This document shows positions 8,853 through 17,422 of a DNA stretch of 64,000 nt, piece by piece (position 1 is the first letter of the stretch; each line of letters opens with the position of its first letter). Made by a program: the position numbers and the translations under genes. The notes beneath the pieces were generated by a model. The model was given only the letters and a program-made list of their open reading frames with translations, did no database searches and was not told where the DNA came from. Origin of the DNA: an uncultured Bradyrhizobium sp. (GTDB lineage: Bacteria; Pseudomonadota; Alphaproteobacteria; Rhizobiales; Xanthobacteraceae); the NCBI RefSeq assembly GCF_947648125.1, contig NZ_CANSMR010000003.1:372001-436000 (forward strand), written 5' to 3'.

Positions 8853-11192
8853 GTGCCTGTGAATACTGATCGCCGGGTTGTCGGCGACCGTCGAAATGCC
8901 GCCGACAAGGGCCGCACCCACCTGCTGATCGGCGCAGCATTCCTGCTCGCCGACATCTCCTCGGCGGTCACGCCGGCAAGCGCCCAATCGAGCGTCCCGT
9001 TGCCGCCGGTCACGGTCGACCAGCCGACGCAGAAGCGCAAGCCCGCAGCCAATTCGGCGCGGTCGGCACAGCGAACGCAGGCGGCCGCCGCGGCACGGCA
9101 GCGCAGCCGGAATGCGCAGCCGACGCCACCGGCACCTTCCGAGCGCGCTGCCGCCACCGCCGCGGTGCTGAACGAGGCCAAGCTGCACTATCGCGCGATG
9201 CCGAGCTCGACCACCTTGCGCAGCGGCGCCTCACCGCTCGACACCGCGCAGACGGTCAACGTCGTGCCGGAGCAGGTGCTGAAGGATCAGCTGCCGCGCA
9301 ACCTCGATGACGCGCTTGCCAATGTCAGCGGCGTCACACAGGGCAACACGCTGGCCGGCACCCAGGACGCGGTGATGCGCCGCGGCTTCGGCGACAACCG
9401 CGACGGCTCGATCATGCGCAACGGCATGCCGCTGGTGCAAGGGCGCAGCCTCAACGCTGCGGTCGAAAGTGTCGAGGTGCTGAAAGGCCCGGCTTCGCTG
9501 CTCTACGGCATCATGGATCCCGGCGGCATCGTCAACACGATCAGCAAGCGCCCCGAGCTCTACCAGCACGGATCGGTGACCCTGCTCGGCTCGACCTACG
9601 CCAACAACAAGAGCGGCGCCGACGGCACCATCGACATCACCGGTCCGATCGGCAATGGCGGCCTCGCCTATCGCTTCATCGGCTATGGCGTGAGCGAGGA
9701 TTATTGGCGCAATTTCGGGCGTCATCGCGAAATGCTGGTGGCGCCGTCGCTGGCCTGGTACGGCGACAACACCACGGTCCAGCTCAACTACGAGCACCGC
9801 GAGTTCATCACGCCGTTCGACCGCGGCACCGCATTCGATCCCGTGACCAAGGCGCCGCTGGCGATCCCGGCGACGCGCCGGCTCGACGAGCCGTTCAACA
9901 ACGTGTGGGGCACCTCGGACCTGATGCAGGCCTCGGTCGAGCACCGGCTGAACCAGGACTGGAAGCTGTTCGCGGCGTACAGCTACAACACCGAGACGTT
10001 CAGTGCCAACCAGCTCCGCATCACCGGCATCAACACCAAGACCGGCGCCGAGACCCGCAGCAATGACGGCACGCAGGGCTCGCTCAGCAATGCGAGCTAC
10101 GGCACGTCCTATCTGCAGGGCAATATCTGGCTCGGCGGTTTCCGCAACGAGGTGCTGTTCGGCGGCGACGGCCAGTATCGCACGATCTACCGCGACAATC
10201 TGATCCGGCAGGCGACGCCGAGCTTCAACTTCTATAATCCGGTCTATGGGTTGATCACGCCGGGCACCACGGTGTCCGCCACCGACAGTGCCCAGACCGA
10301 CAAGCTCGGCCAGTGGTCGCTGTTCTTCCAGGACACGCTGCACCTGACCGAGCGCTTCGCGCTGGTCGGCGGCGTGCGCTACATGGACTACGACCAGATC
10401 GCGGGCAGGGGACGGCCCTTCATCATCAACACCAACGTCTCGGGGGACAAGGCACTGCCGCTCGGCGGCGCGATCCTCAAGCTTACCGACGAGGTCTCGC
10501 TGTATGCGAGCTACACCCAGTCGCTGAAGCCGACCTCGACCATCGCGCCGCTCACCGGCGGCGTCGTGATCGGCTCCAACATCGCCCCGGAAGAGGGCAC
10601 CCAGTGGGAGACCGGCGTCAAGTTCGACTTCAACAAGCGCATTTCCGGCACGCTTGCGCTTTACGATATCGACAAGAAGAACGTGCTGGTTTCGCAGCTC
10701 AACGCCACGACCGGCATCGTCGAGTACCGCACCGCAGGCAAGGTTCGCTCGCGCGGTGTCGAACTCGACGTCACCGGCAGGCTGACCGACAATTGGAGCA
10801 TGATCGGCAGCTACGGCTATACCGATGCTCGCGTCACCGAGGATCCGACGCTCGCCGGCAACGCCCTGCAGAACGTCGCGCTCAACACCGCCTCGCTCTA
10901 TCTGGTCTACGATTTCGGCACCGCCCTGCCCGGCCGGCTGCGTCTCGGTGGCGGCGCGCGCTATGTCGGCGACCGGCCCGGCGATGCCGCGAACAGCTTC
11001 GTGCTGCCGGCCTACACCGTCGCGGATGTCTTCGCGACCTATGAGACCAAGGTCCAGACGTTCCCGGTGGTCTATCAGTTCAACGTCAAGAACCTGTTCG
11101 ACACCGTCTACTATCCCTCGGCCGTCAGCAATCTGGCCGTGGCGATGGGCGACGCGCGACGCTTCTCGCTGTCGGCGACGGTGAAATTCTAG
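8853..11192 (+). CDS. TonB-dependent siderophore receptor
   Basis: A 779-residue outer-membrane receptor that imports a ferric siderophore using TonB energy. The GTG start at 8853 leads into a signal segment (about 22-45). A low-complexity Ala/Arg/Pro stretch (50-100) follows, then the plug domain (about 125-235, with LPRNLDDALANVSGV and EVLKGPASLLYG) and a 22-strand-type barrel ending ARRFSLSATVKF with the usual terminal phenylalanine. The sequence is of the FhuE/FoxA/FpvA-like siderophore class; the ligand is unknown. No N-terminal FecA-type signalling domain is apparent. The next gene starts one base after the stop, so the three iron genes form an operon, probably iron-repressed through the element at 8735. 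Confidence 0.93.
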   Translation: MPVNTDRRVVGDRRNAADKGRTHLLIGAAFLLADISSAVTPASAQSSVPLPPVTVDQPTQKRKPAANSARSAQRTQAAAAARQRSRNAQPTPPAPSERAAATAAVLNEAKLHYRAMPSSTTLRSGASPLDTAQTVNVVPEQVLKDQLPRNLDDALANVSGVTQGNTLAGTQDAVMRRGFGDNRDGSIMRNGMPLVQGRSLNAAVESVEVLKGPASLLYGIMDPGGIVNTISKRPELYQHGSVTLLGSTYANNKSGADGTIDITGPIGNGGLAYRFIGYGVSEDYWRNFGRHREMLVAPSLAWYGDNTTVQLNYEHREFITPFDRGTAFDPVTKAPLAIPATRRLDEPFNNVWGTSDLMQASVEHRLNQDWKLFAAYSYNTETFSANQLRITGINTKTGAETRSNDGTQGSLSNASYGTSYLQGNIWLGGFRNEVLFGGDGQYRTIYRDNLIRQATPSFNFYNPVYGLITPGTTVSATDSAQTDKLGQWSLFFQDTLHLTERFALVGGVRYMDYDQIAGRGRPFIINTNVSGDKALPLGGAILKLTDEVSLYASYTQSLKPTSTIAPLTGGVVIGSNIAPEEGTQWETGVKFDFNKRISGTLALYDIDKKNVLVSQLNATTGIVEYRTAGKVRSRGVELDVTGRLTDNWSMIGSYGYTDARVTEDPTLAGNALQNVALNTASLYLVYDFGTALPGRLRLGGGARYVGDRPGDAANSFVLPAYTVADVFATYETKVQTFPVVYQFNVKNLFDTVYYPSAVSNLAVAMGDARRFSLSATVKF

Positions 11193-11193
11193 C

Positions 11194-12219
11194 ATGGGCG
11201 TGGCGCGGACAGCGATCGGACTGCTCGCCGGCCTGGCCGCGCTCGGGTGCGCCTGCACCCCGGTGCGCGCCGACGAGCTCACGCTCTACTCGACCCGCGA
11301 AGCCAATCTGGTCGAGCCTGTCGTCGCGGCCTTCACGGCAGCGACCGGCACCAAGGTCAACACCGTCTTCATCGAGGACAGCCTGGTCAAGCGCCTGACA
11401 TCCGAGGGCGACAATTCGCTCGCTGACGTCCTGCTCACCATCGGTCTCGACAAGACGACCCAGCTTGCCGTGCGCGGGCTGACGCAGGCGATTGCCTCTC
11501 CTGCCCTTGACCGGGCGGTTCCGGCGAACCTGCGCGGCAACAACAACCAGTGGATCGCGCTCACCATCCGACCGCGTGTGGTGTTCGCACGCAAGGACAG
11601 CACCCTCGCCGCGATCAGCTACGAAGAGCTCGCCGATCCCAAATGGCGCGGCAAATTGTGCATGCGGCCGGCCGCGCACCAGAACAATGTCGCGCTGATC
11701 ACGGCCTATCTTGCGCATCACGGAACAGAAGCAACAGAGACCTGGCTCGGCGGATTGAAACGCAATCTGGCCCACAAGCCGGCCGGCAAGGACAACGACG
11801 TGATCCGCGAGATCGCGGAAGGACGCTGCGACATCGGGATCGGCAACACGGTCGCGCTCGCGCAGCTTCGCGACGGCCGCGAAGGCAATGACTGGCGCGC
11901 ATGGGCGGACGCCGTGAAGGCCGTACCCACTGCGTTCGCGGGCAGCGGCAGTCACGTCAACCTGACGGGCGCGGCGATCGCCCGGCACGCACCGCATCCG
12001 GCCGCCGCGCGCGCCTTCCTCGAATTCCTCGTCACATCCGAGGCCCAGACGATCTTCTCCACCGCCGAGCTGGAATACCCCGTGCTGGCGACCGCTAAGC
12101 CGGCCCCGATTGTGGAGGGAATCGGATCGTTCGCGGCCGATGCTCTCCCCATCGACGAGATCGCCGCGCAGCAAGCGGCCGCAATCGCCCTGATCCGAAA
12201 GGCCGGATTCGATGAATGA
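11194..12219 (+). CDS. Fe(III)-binding periplasmic protein (FbpA/FutA-like), orphan
   Basis: A 341-residue periplasmic binding protein of the iron/thiamine family. A signal peptide ends near CACTPVRADE; the cysteines could be a lipobox, but the mature ELTLYSTREANLVEP start is that of soluble FbpA/FutA1 proteins. Iron-binding family tyrosines are plausible in LTLYSTR and in the C-terminal STAELEYPV. The gene starts one base after the receptor stop and overlaps the next gene by 8 bases. No FbpB permease or FbpC ATPase follows, which is unusual, so it either docks on a transporter encoded elsewhere or serves as a periplasmic iron carrier between the receptor and the PepSY protein. Confidence 0.87.
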   Translation: MGVARTAIGLLAGLAALGCACTPVRADELTLYSTREANLVEPVVAAFTAATGTKVNTVFIEDSLVKRLTSEGDNSLADVLLTIGLDKTTQLAVRGLTQAIASPALDRAVPANLRGNNNQWIALTIRPRVVFARKDSTLAAISYEELADPKWRGKLCMRPAAHQNNVALITAYLAHHGTEATETWLGGLKRNLAHKPAGKDNDVIREIAEGRCDIGIGNTVALAQLRDGREGNDWRAWADAVKAVPTAFAGSGSHVNLTGAAIARHAPHPAAARAFLEFLVTSEAQTIFSTAELEYPVLATAKPAPIVEGIGSFAADALPIDEIAAQQAAAIALIRKAGFDE

Positions 12220-13426
12220 TATCCGCCGCCCGATCAAGGCCGCGCTGCTGCAGGTCCATTCCCTCGCCGGCCTCGCACTGGCGCTGCTATGGGCCGTGGT
12301 CGGCATCACCGGCGCGACAATGGTGTTCGAGGACGAGATCGAGGCCAGCCTGAACAGCCACATCATGCGCGTCGATGCCGGTGCGACGCGGCGGCTGACA
12401 CCGGATGAGCTGGTCGCACGGCTGCAGTCGGCCGGCGACTTCGGCAGGGCCTCCGCCGTGACGATGGCGAGCGACCCGTCGGCCGCGGCACGTATCCGTT
12501 TCGCCCGCAGTGAAGGCGGCGCGCGGCCGTCCTCGGTTTATGTCGATCCCTACAACGGACATGTGCTCGGCTCGCCGCGCGGCGGGGACTTCTTCGCCAC
12601 TATCCGCAAGCTGCATCGCTGGCTGCTGTTGCCGGGCGACGGCAACGGCATCGGCCGCAAGATCACCGGGTCAGCCGCGATCGGCCTGATCGTGATGCTG
12701 ATCACCGGCCTCGTGCTGCGCTGGCCGCATCGCGCACGCAGCGTGAAGATGTGGCTGAAACCAAACCTGGGCCTGCGCGGACGCGGCTTGCATCGCTCGC
12801 TGCACGCCGTGATCGGCACCTGGGTGCTGCCGGTCTATCTGGTGATGACGCTGACCGGCCTGTGGTACTCGTTCGAGTGGTACAAGGCCGGCGCCAACTG
12901 GCTGCTGGCGCGGCCTCAGGCCACGGATGCGGCGATGCAGCCCAAGCCGCCACGCGGCGCGGCGGTCTCAGGGGGCAAAGGCGATGCCAAGACTGACACC
13001 AGCGCCGAGGCAAAGCCGCTCGCCTTCGATCGGGTCTGGACCACGTTCCTGCAGCAGGAGAATAACGACTACGGACGGGTCCTGCTGACCCTGCCGGCCG
13101 GCGCGGGCACCGCGGTGCGCGTGCGATCATGGCCGCGGGACTCGTGGCTCGAGAGCGTGCGCGACGAATTCCGCATCGACGCCGTCACGGGGCGCGTCAT
13201 CTCGTCGGATCGCTACGCGGACAAGACGTTGGGCGAGCGCGTCCTTGCCGGCGTGCTCGACATCCACCGCGGCGCCATCCTGGGGTGGCCCGGCAAGCTC
13301 GCCTTCATGCTGGCCGCCGCCATGATGCCGCTGTTCGCCGTGACCGGCCTGCTGCTCTATCTGTCCCGCCGCAGGCACCGGCGCCTCGTGCGACAGCCGG
13401 TGGGTCACCTCGTTCCGGGCGAATGA
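12212..13426 (+). CDS. PepSY-associated TM protein, probable ferric-siderophore reductase
   Basis: A 404-residue inner-membrane protein of the PepSY_TM family (PiuB/FoxB/FhuF-substitute type). These are thought to reduce ferric siderophores on the periplasmic side. Membrane segments are seen near residues 12-36, 150-172, 195-217 and 355-385. Histidines at helix ends (QVHSLAG, KLHRWLLLPG, SLHAVIG, DIHRGAILGW) are typical heme or iron ligands of the family. A hydrophilic loop at about 245-275 is family-variable. It begins 8 bases inside the preceding gene, showing translational coupling with the orphan binding protein. Confidence 0.88.
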   Translation: MNDIRRPIKAALLQVHSLAGLALALLWAVVGITGATMVFEDEIEASLNSHIMRVDAGATRRLTPDELVARLQSAGDFGRASAVTMASDPSAAARIRFARSEGGARPSSVYVDPYNGHVLGSPRGGDFFATIRKLHRWLLLPGDGNGIGRKITGSAAIGLIVMLITGLVLRWPHRARSVKMWLKPNLGLRGRGLHRSLHAVIGTWVLPVYLVMTLTGLWYSFEWYKAGANWLLARPQATDAAMQPKPPRGAAVSGGKGDAKTDTSAEAKPLAFDRVWTTFLQQENNDYGRVLLTLPAGAGTAVRVRSWPRDSWLESVRDEFRIDAVTGRVISSDRYADKTLGERVLAGVLDIHRGAILGWPGKLAFMLAAAMMPLFAVTGLLLYLSRRRHRRLVRQPVGHLVPGE

Positions 13427-13435
13427 ACCTCGCGA

Positions 13436-13963
13436 TCAGCCGAGACCGCACGCCGCGAGCCGGGCGCATAACTCGGCGTCCGATTCCGCCGCGAGTTCGA
13501 GCAATCCGCGATAGGGATCGCCCGATATCCCGAGCACGGCGGCGAACGCAGGCTCGGTCTTGAGGCCATCTGCGCGCAACTTGCCGACGGCTCGCCGCAG
13601 CCGTCCGTCATCAAGCGCAAGCAGCCGCCGCTCCACCTCGAAATGGATCCAGCCCCGCTGCTGATGCGCGGGACGCTGATCCCCGAACAGTTCGAACGGC
13701 CAGCCATTCCACACAAAGCGGGCAATCGTCGGCCGCGTTCCCGTGGCCCATCGGTAGAGCACGAAATCATTGGCTGATTGATAATGGGTCCAAACGATAT
13801 CCGCGAAAGCATCCGGATCGGGCGTGTGGCAGACGATATCGATGTCGCTGCCCGGCACGGCAAGGCCGAGCGGCAGCGTTCCGACGATATGGGGATCGAA
13901 CGGCCTGAGCAGCTCCATCACGGCGGAGCTGGTGACGGCGGATGCATAGTGCCCGATAGTCAT
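13436..13963 (-). CDS. DUF4269-like nucleotidyltransferase-fold protein
   Basis: A 175-residue soluble protein resembling DUF4269. The segment GTLPLGLAVPGSDIDIVCHTPD (from about residue 27) carries the G-S-D-x-D pattern of the nucleotidyltransferase fold. No partner toxin or antitoxin gene lies beside it. I place the start at the ATG at 13963; the longer reading to 14065 runs into the hairpin downstream of isocitrate lyase and has no family likeness. It converges with the PepSY gene with 9 bp between them. Function unknown. Confidence 0.7.
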   Translation of the reverse strand: MTIGHYASAVTSSAVMELLRPFDPHIVGTLPLGLAVPGSDIDIVCHTPDPDAFADIVWTHYQSANDFVLYRWATGTRPTIARFVWNGWPFELFGDQRPAHQQRGWIHFEVERRLLALDDGRLRRAVGKLRADGLKTEPAFAAVLGISGDPYRGLLELAAESDAELCARLAACGLG

Positions 13964-14071
13964 CGCGTGGCGCGCCCTCGAGATCGCAGCGATGCCATAC
14001 CACGCTGGCGTGGAATGAGGGAACCTCGACAAGCCGGGCGAAGCCTGACGGGAACGGTCTTGCAAACACTA

Positions 14072-14115
14072 CGGGGCGATTTTCGACCGCGTCACCGTGG
14101 TCGAAAATCGCCCCG
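14072..14115 (-). terminator. Long perfect hairpin after isocitrate lyase
   Basis: A 17-bp perfect stem (CGGGGCGATTTTCGACC and its complement) with a 10-base loop, 77 bp beyond the aceA stop. It has no clear T-run, so it may end or stabilise the aceA transcript rather than be a canonical intrinsic terminator. It also separates aceA from the downstream DUF4269-like gene. Confidence 0.6.
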
Positions 14116-14191
14116 CCAGACAAGCAGCCAGGCGGGACTGCCTCGCAATCCCGCCTGTCCAGCCGATAGTCGCTTTGATCCGTTCGATCGA

Positions 14192-15829
14192 TTAGCCGAA
14201 CTGGTTCATCGTGTTGTGGACGCCGCCCGCCTTGAGGGCGGCCTCACCGGCGAAGTACTCCTTGTGATCGTCGCCGATGTCGGAGCCCGCCATGTTCTGA
14301 TGCTTCGCACAGGCGATGCCCTGACGGATTTCCGCGCGCTGCACGTTCTTGACGTAGCCAAGCATGCCCTGCTCGCCGAAATACTCCTTCGCGAGATTGT
14401 CGGTCGACAGCGCAGCCGTGTGATAGGTCGGCAGCGTGATCAGATGGTGGAAGATACCGGCGCGCTTGGCCGAATCCGCCTGGAAGGTACGGATACGCTC
14501 GTCGGCTTCGATCGCCAGCGGCGTGCCGTCGTATTCCACCTTCATCAGTTCGGCGCGGTTGTACTTGCTGACATCCTTGCCGGCTTCCTTCATCGCGTCG
14601 TAGACCTGCCAACGGAAGTTGAGGGTCCAGTTGAACGACGGCGAGTTGTTGTAGGCGAGCTTCGCGTTCGGAATGACCTTGCGGATGCGATCGACCATGC
14701 TGGCGATCTGCTCGATATGCGGCTTCTCGGTTTCGATCCACAACAGGTCGGCGCCGTTCTGCAGCGAGGTGATGCAGTCGAGCACGCAGCGATCCGCACC
14801 GGTGCCGGGACGGAACTGGTAGAGGTTGCTGGGCAGACGCTTCGGACGCATCATCTTGCCGTTCTGGTTGATGATGACGTCGCCGTTGCGCGCATTGGCA
14901 GCCGTCACTTCCTCGCAGTCGAGGAAGCTGTTGTACTGGTCGCCAAGGTCGCCGGGCTTGTGGCTCACGGCGATCTGCTGCGTCAGACCGGCACCGAGCG
15001 AGTCGGTACGGGTCACGATGATGCCGTCTTCGACGCCGAGCTCGAGGAACGCATGGCGGCAGGCGCGGATCTTCGCGATGAACACTTCGTGCGGCACGGT
15101 GACCTTGCCGTCCTGGTGGCCGCACTGCTTCTCGTCGGAGACCTGGTTCTCGATCTGCAGGGCGCAGGCACCCGCCTCGATCATCTTCTTGGCGAGCAGG
15201 TAGGTCGCCTCAGCATTGCCGAAGCCGGCGTCGATGTCGGCGATGACGGGCACAACGTGGGTCTGGAAGTTGTCGATCTTCTCGATCAGCGCCTTTTCCT
15301 TCGCCTTGTCGCCTTCCTTGCGCGCGGCATCGAGCGCACGGAAGATGTCGTTGAGCTCGCGGGAATCCGCCTGGCGCAGGAAGGTGTAGAGCTCTTCGAT
15401 CAGCGCCGGCACCGAGGTCTTCTCGTGCATCGACTGGTCGGGCAGCGGGCCGAACTCGGAACGCAGCGCCGCAATCATCCAGCCGGACAGATAGAGGTAG
15501 CGGCGATCGGTATTGCCGAAATGCTTCTTGACCGAGATCAGCTTCTGCTGGGCGATGAAGCCGTGCCAGCAACCCAGCGACTGGGTGTACTTGGTGCTGT
15601 CGGCGTCATAGGCGGCCATGTCGGCGCGCATCAGCGCAGCCGTGTAACGGGCGACATCCAGACCGGTCTTGAAGCGGTTCTGCAGGCGCATACGCGCCAC
15701 GGCCTCGGCGGTGACGCCGTTCCAGGTGTCCTTGGTCTTGAGCAGCGCTTCGGCCGCCTCAAGCTCGCTCTGATACGAAGCCGGCCCCTGGATGGTCCGG
15801 TCGCTGATCCCGCGCGGTTGGAAGTTCAT
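14192..15829 (-). CDS. aceA: Isocitrate lyase
   Basis: A 545-residue isocitrate lyase, the first glyoxylate-shunt enzyme, cleaving isocitrate to glyoxylate and succinate. The catalytic loop appears as KQCGHQDGK (about residue 237), the K-Q-C-G-H-Q variant used by the longer alphaproteobacterial and mycobacterial AceA2-like lineage rather than the E. coli KKCGH form. Upstream VIADIDAGFGNAE and the ERIRTFQADSAKR region are also family features. Malate synthase is not in the window. It is transcribed divergently from a RamB/ScfR-type regulator, with palindromic sites between them, so control by acetate or fatty-acid status is expected. Confidence 0.96.
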   Translation of the reverse strand: MNFQPRGISDRTIQGPASYQSELEAAEALLKTKDTWNGVTAEAVARMRLQNRFKTGLDVARYTAALMRADMAAYDADSTKYTQSLGCWHGFIAQQKLISVKKHFGNTDRRYLYLSGWMIAALRSEFGPLPDQSMHEKTSVPALIEELYTFLRQADSRELNDIFRALDAARKEGDKAKEKALIEKIDNFQTHVVPVIADIDAGFGNAEATYLLAKKMIEAGACALQIENQVSDEKQCGHQDGKVTVPHEVFIAKIRACRHAFLELGVEDGIIVTRTDSLGAGLTQQIAVSHKPGDLGDQYNSFLDCEEVTAANARNGDVIINQNGKMMRPKRLPSNLYQFRPGTGADRCVLDCITSLQNGADLLWIETEKPHIEQIASMVDRIRKVIPNAKLAYNNSPSFNWTLNFRWQVYDAMKEAGKDVSKYNRAELMKVEYDGTPLAIEADERIRTFQADSAKRAGIFHHLITLPTYHTAALSTDNLAKEYFGEQGMLGYVKNVQRAEIRQGIACAKHQNMAGSDIGDDHKEYFAGEAALKAGGVHNTMNQFG

Positions 15830-15909
15830 GTCCGTGATCCCTTCGGTGACGAAATAACTGGTCTCTTTGTAAGCCCAGCCTCACGGGGAGCTAGACCTGG
15901 CGCGGAAAA

Positions 15910-15958
15910 CTTGTCATAACTTACAAGAAACCGATGTATTGTTGTAAGAATCTTACAA
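15910..15958. promoter_or_regulatory. Palindromic operators between aceA and its probable regulator
   Basis: Positions 15942-15958 form a perfect inverted repeat, TTGTAAG-AAT-CTTACAA, just before the regulator start. A related imperfect copy, TTGTCATAACTTACAA, lies at 15911-15926, and a half-site TTTGTAAG is near 15868. The layout suggests an autoregulated XRE-type repressor that also controls isocitrate lyase. Confidence 0.6.
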
Positions 15959-15973
15959 GAATTGGATGAGGCG

Positions 15974-17413
15974 ATGGTAACCTCAAGCGCCCGTTCCGTT
16001 TTCATGGGCCCGCGACTGCGGCGGCTGCGGCGCGATCTCGGCCTGACCCAGGCCGACATGGCGGCCGATCTCGAAATCTCCGCCCCCTATGTCGCGCTGC
16101 TGGAACGCAATCAACGGCCGGTGACGGCGGATATGCTGCTTCGCCTGGCTCGCACCTACAAGATCGATCTGGCCGATCTCGCCGGCGACGGCGGCGCGGA
16201 TCACACCGCGCGCATGCAGTCGGTTTTGAAGGAACCGATGTTTGCCGACATCGACATCCCAGCGCTCGAGGTCAGCGATCTCGCGGTCAGTTATCCCGGA
16301 ATGACCGAGGCGTTCCTGCGCCTCTACACCGCCTATCGCGAGGAGCAGCTGGCACTTGCGGAGCGACGGGCTCCTGACCTGGTGGGTGGCGGGTCGCACC
16401 CGGGTCAGGAGAATTTTGACGCCAACGATCCCGTCGCGGAAGTCAGGCGCTTTCTCGCCGCGCGCCGCAACAATTTTGCCAATCTCGACGATGCGGCCGA
16501 GCGTCTCGTCCATGAACCGGCCGGCCCGGCCGGATTTATCGAGCGGCTTCGCGAGCGTCACAAGCTCCAGGTCCGCTATCTGCCGCCGAACGTCATGCTC
16601 GGTTCGGTCAGGCGGCTGGACCTCCATCGCAGGCAGTTGCTGCTCGAGGACTCGCTCGATACCGCGGGCCTCAATTTCCAGCTGGCCAAGCAACTCGCCT
16701 ATCTGGAACTGGAAGGCGAGATCAGCGCGGCGGTGGAAGACGGCAAGTTCACCAGCAAGAGCGCCGAGTTGCTGGCCCGCCGCGCGCTTGCAGCCTATGC
16801 GGCGGCCGCGCTCATCATGCCCTATTCCGTATTTGCGAAAGCGGTCGAGACGCGTCGCTACGATCTGGAGGCGCTGGCGCGCCAGTTCGGCACCAGCTTC
16901 GAGCAGATCGCGCACCGCGTCACGACCCTGCAGCGGCCGGGCCTCGAGAAAGTGCCGTTCTTCCTGATCCGCGTCGATCCGGCCGGCAACATTTCCAAGC
17001 TGCTCGATGGTGCAGGGTTTCCGTTTGCGAAGCACGGCGGCGCCTGTCCGCTATGGTCGGTCCACGATATCTTCAAGACGCCGCGCCAGATCGTCACGCA
17101 ATGGCTGGAATTGCCCGACGGCAAGCGGTTCTTTTCGATCGCACGCACCGTGACCGCCGGCGGCGGCGCGTTCGGCGCCATCCGCGTCGAGCGGGCGATC
17201 GCGATCGGCTGTGCCGCCGAGCATGCGGGCCAGCTGATCTACACGCGCGACGGACAAGGGCCGAACGCGGATGAGCCGACCCCGATCGGCGTCGCCTGCC
17301 GGGTCTGCCATCGCCCGAGATGCGCGGCGCGATCGGCACCGCCGATCGGACGCGAGATTCTTCCCGATGATTTCAGGACCTCGAGCGTCCCGTTCGGCTT
17401 CTCGGCGGATTGA
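15974..17413 (+). CDS. Short-chain acyl-CoA/acetate-type regulator (RamB/ScfR family)
   Basis: A 479-residue regulator with an N-terminal XRE helix-turn-helix (about residues 10-65, GPRLRRLRRDLGLTQADMA...YVALLERNQRPVT). A central IrrE/DUF955-type domain spans about 150-320. The C-terminal DUF2083 domain has a cysteine cluster (GVACRVCHRPRCAAR) that may bind metal or sense redox. Members such as RamB and ScfR control glyoxylate-shunt genes. The ATG at 15974 follows GGATGAGG; a TTG at 15962 is the alternative. Its divergence from aceA and the shared palindromes support control of aceA. Confidence 0.85.
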   Translation: MVTSSARSVFMGPRLRRLRRDLGLTQADMAADLEISAPYVALLERNQRPVTADMLLRLARTYKIDLADLAGDGGADHTARMQSVLKEPMFADIDIPALEVSDLAVSYPGMTEAFLRLYTAYREEQLALAERRAPDLVGGGSHPGQENFDANDPVAEVRRFLAARRNNFANLDDAAERLVHEPAGPAGFIERLRERHKLQVRYLPPNVMLGSVRRLDLHRRQLLLEDSLDTAGLNFQLAKQLAYLELEGEISAAVEDGKFTSKSAELLARRALAAYAAAALIMPYSVFAKAVETRRYDLEALARQFGTSFEQIAHRVTTLQRPGLEKVPFFLIRVDPAGNISKLLDGAGFPFAKHGGACPLWSVHDIFKTPRQIVTQWLELPDGKRFFSIARTVTAGGGAFGAIRVERAIAIGCAAEHAGQLIYTRDGQGPNADEPTPIGVACRVCHRPRCAARSAPPIGREILPDDFRTSSVPFGFSAD

Positions 17414-17422
17414 CGCGGTCGA

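Noticed and set aside
9231-11282. Long 683-codon open frame opposite the TonB receptor
   Set aside because: High GC makes long antisense frames common; its product is Arg/Ala/Gly-rich without domains, while the plus frame is a full receptor.
13778-15919. Long 713-codon plus-strand frame opposite isocitrate lyase
   Set aside because: It is the shadow of the lyase, has no domain logic, and the minus frame carries the complete active site.
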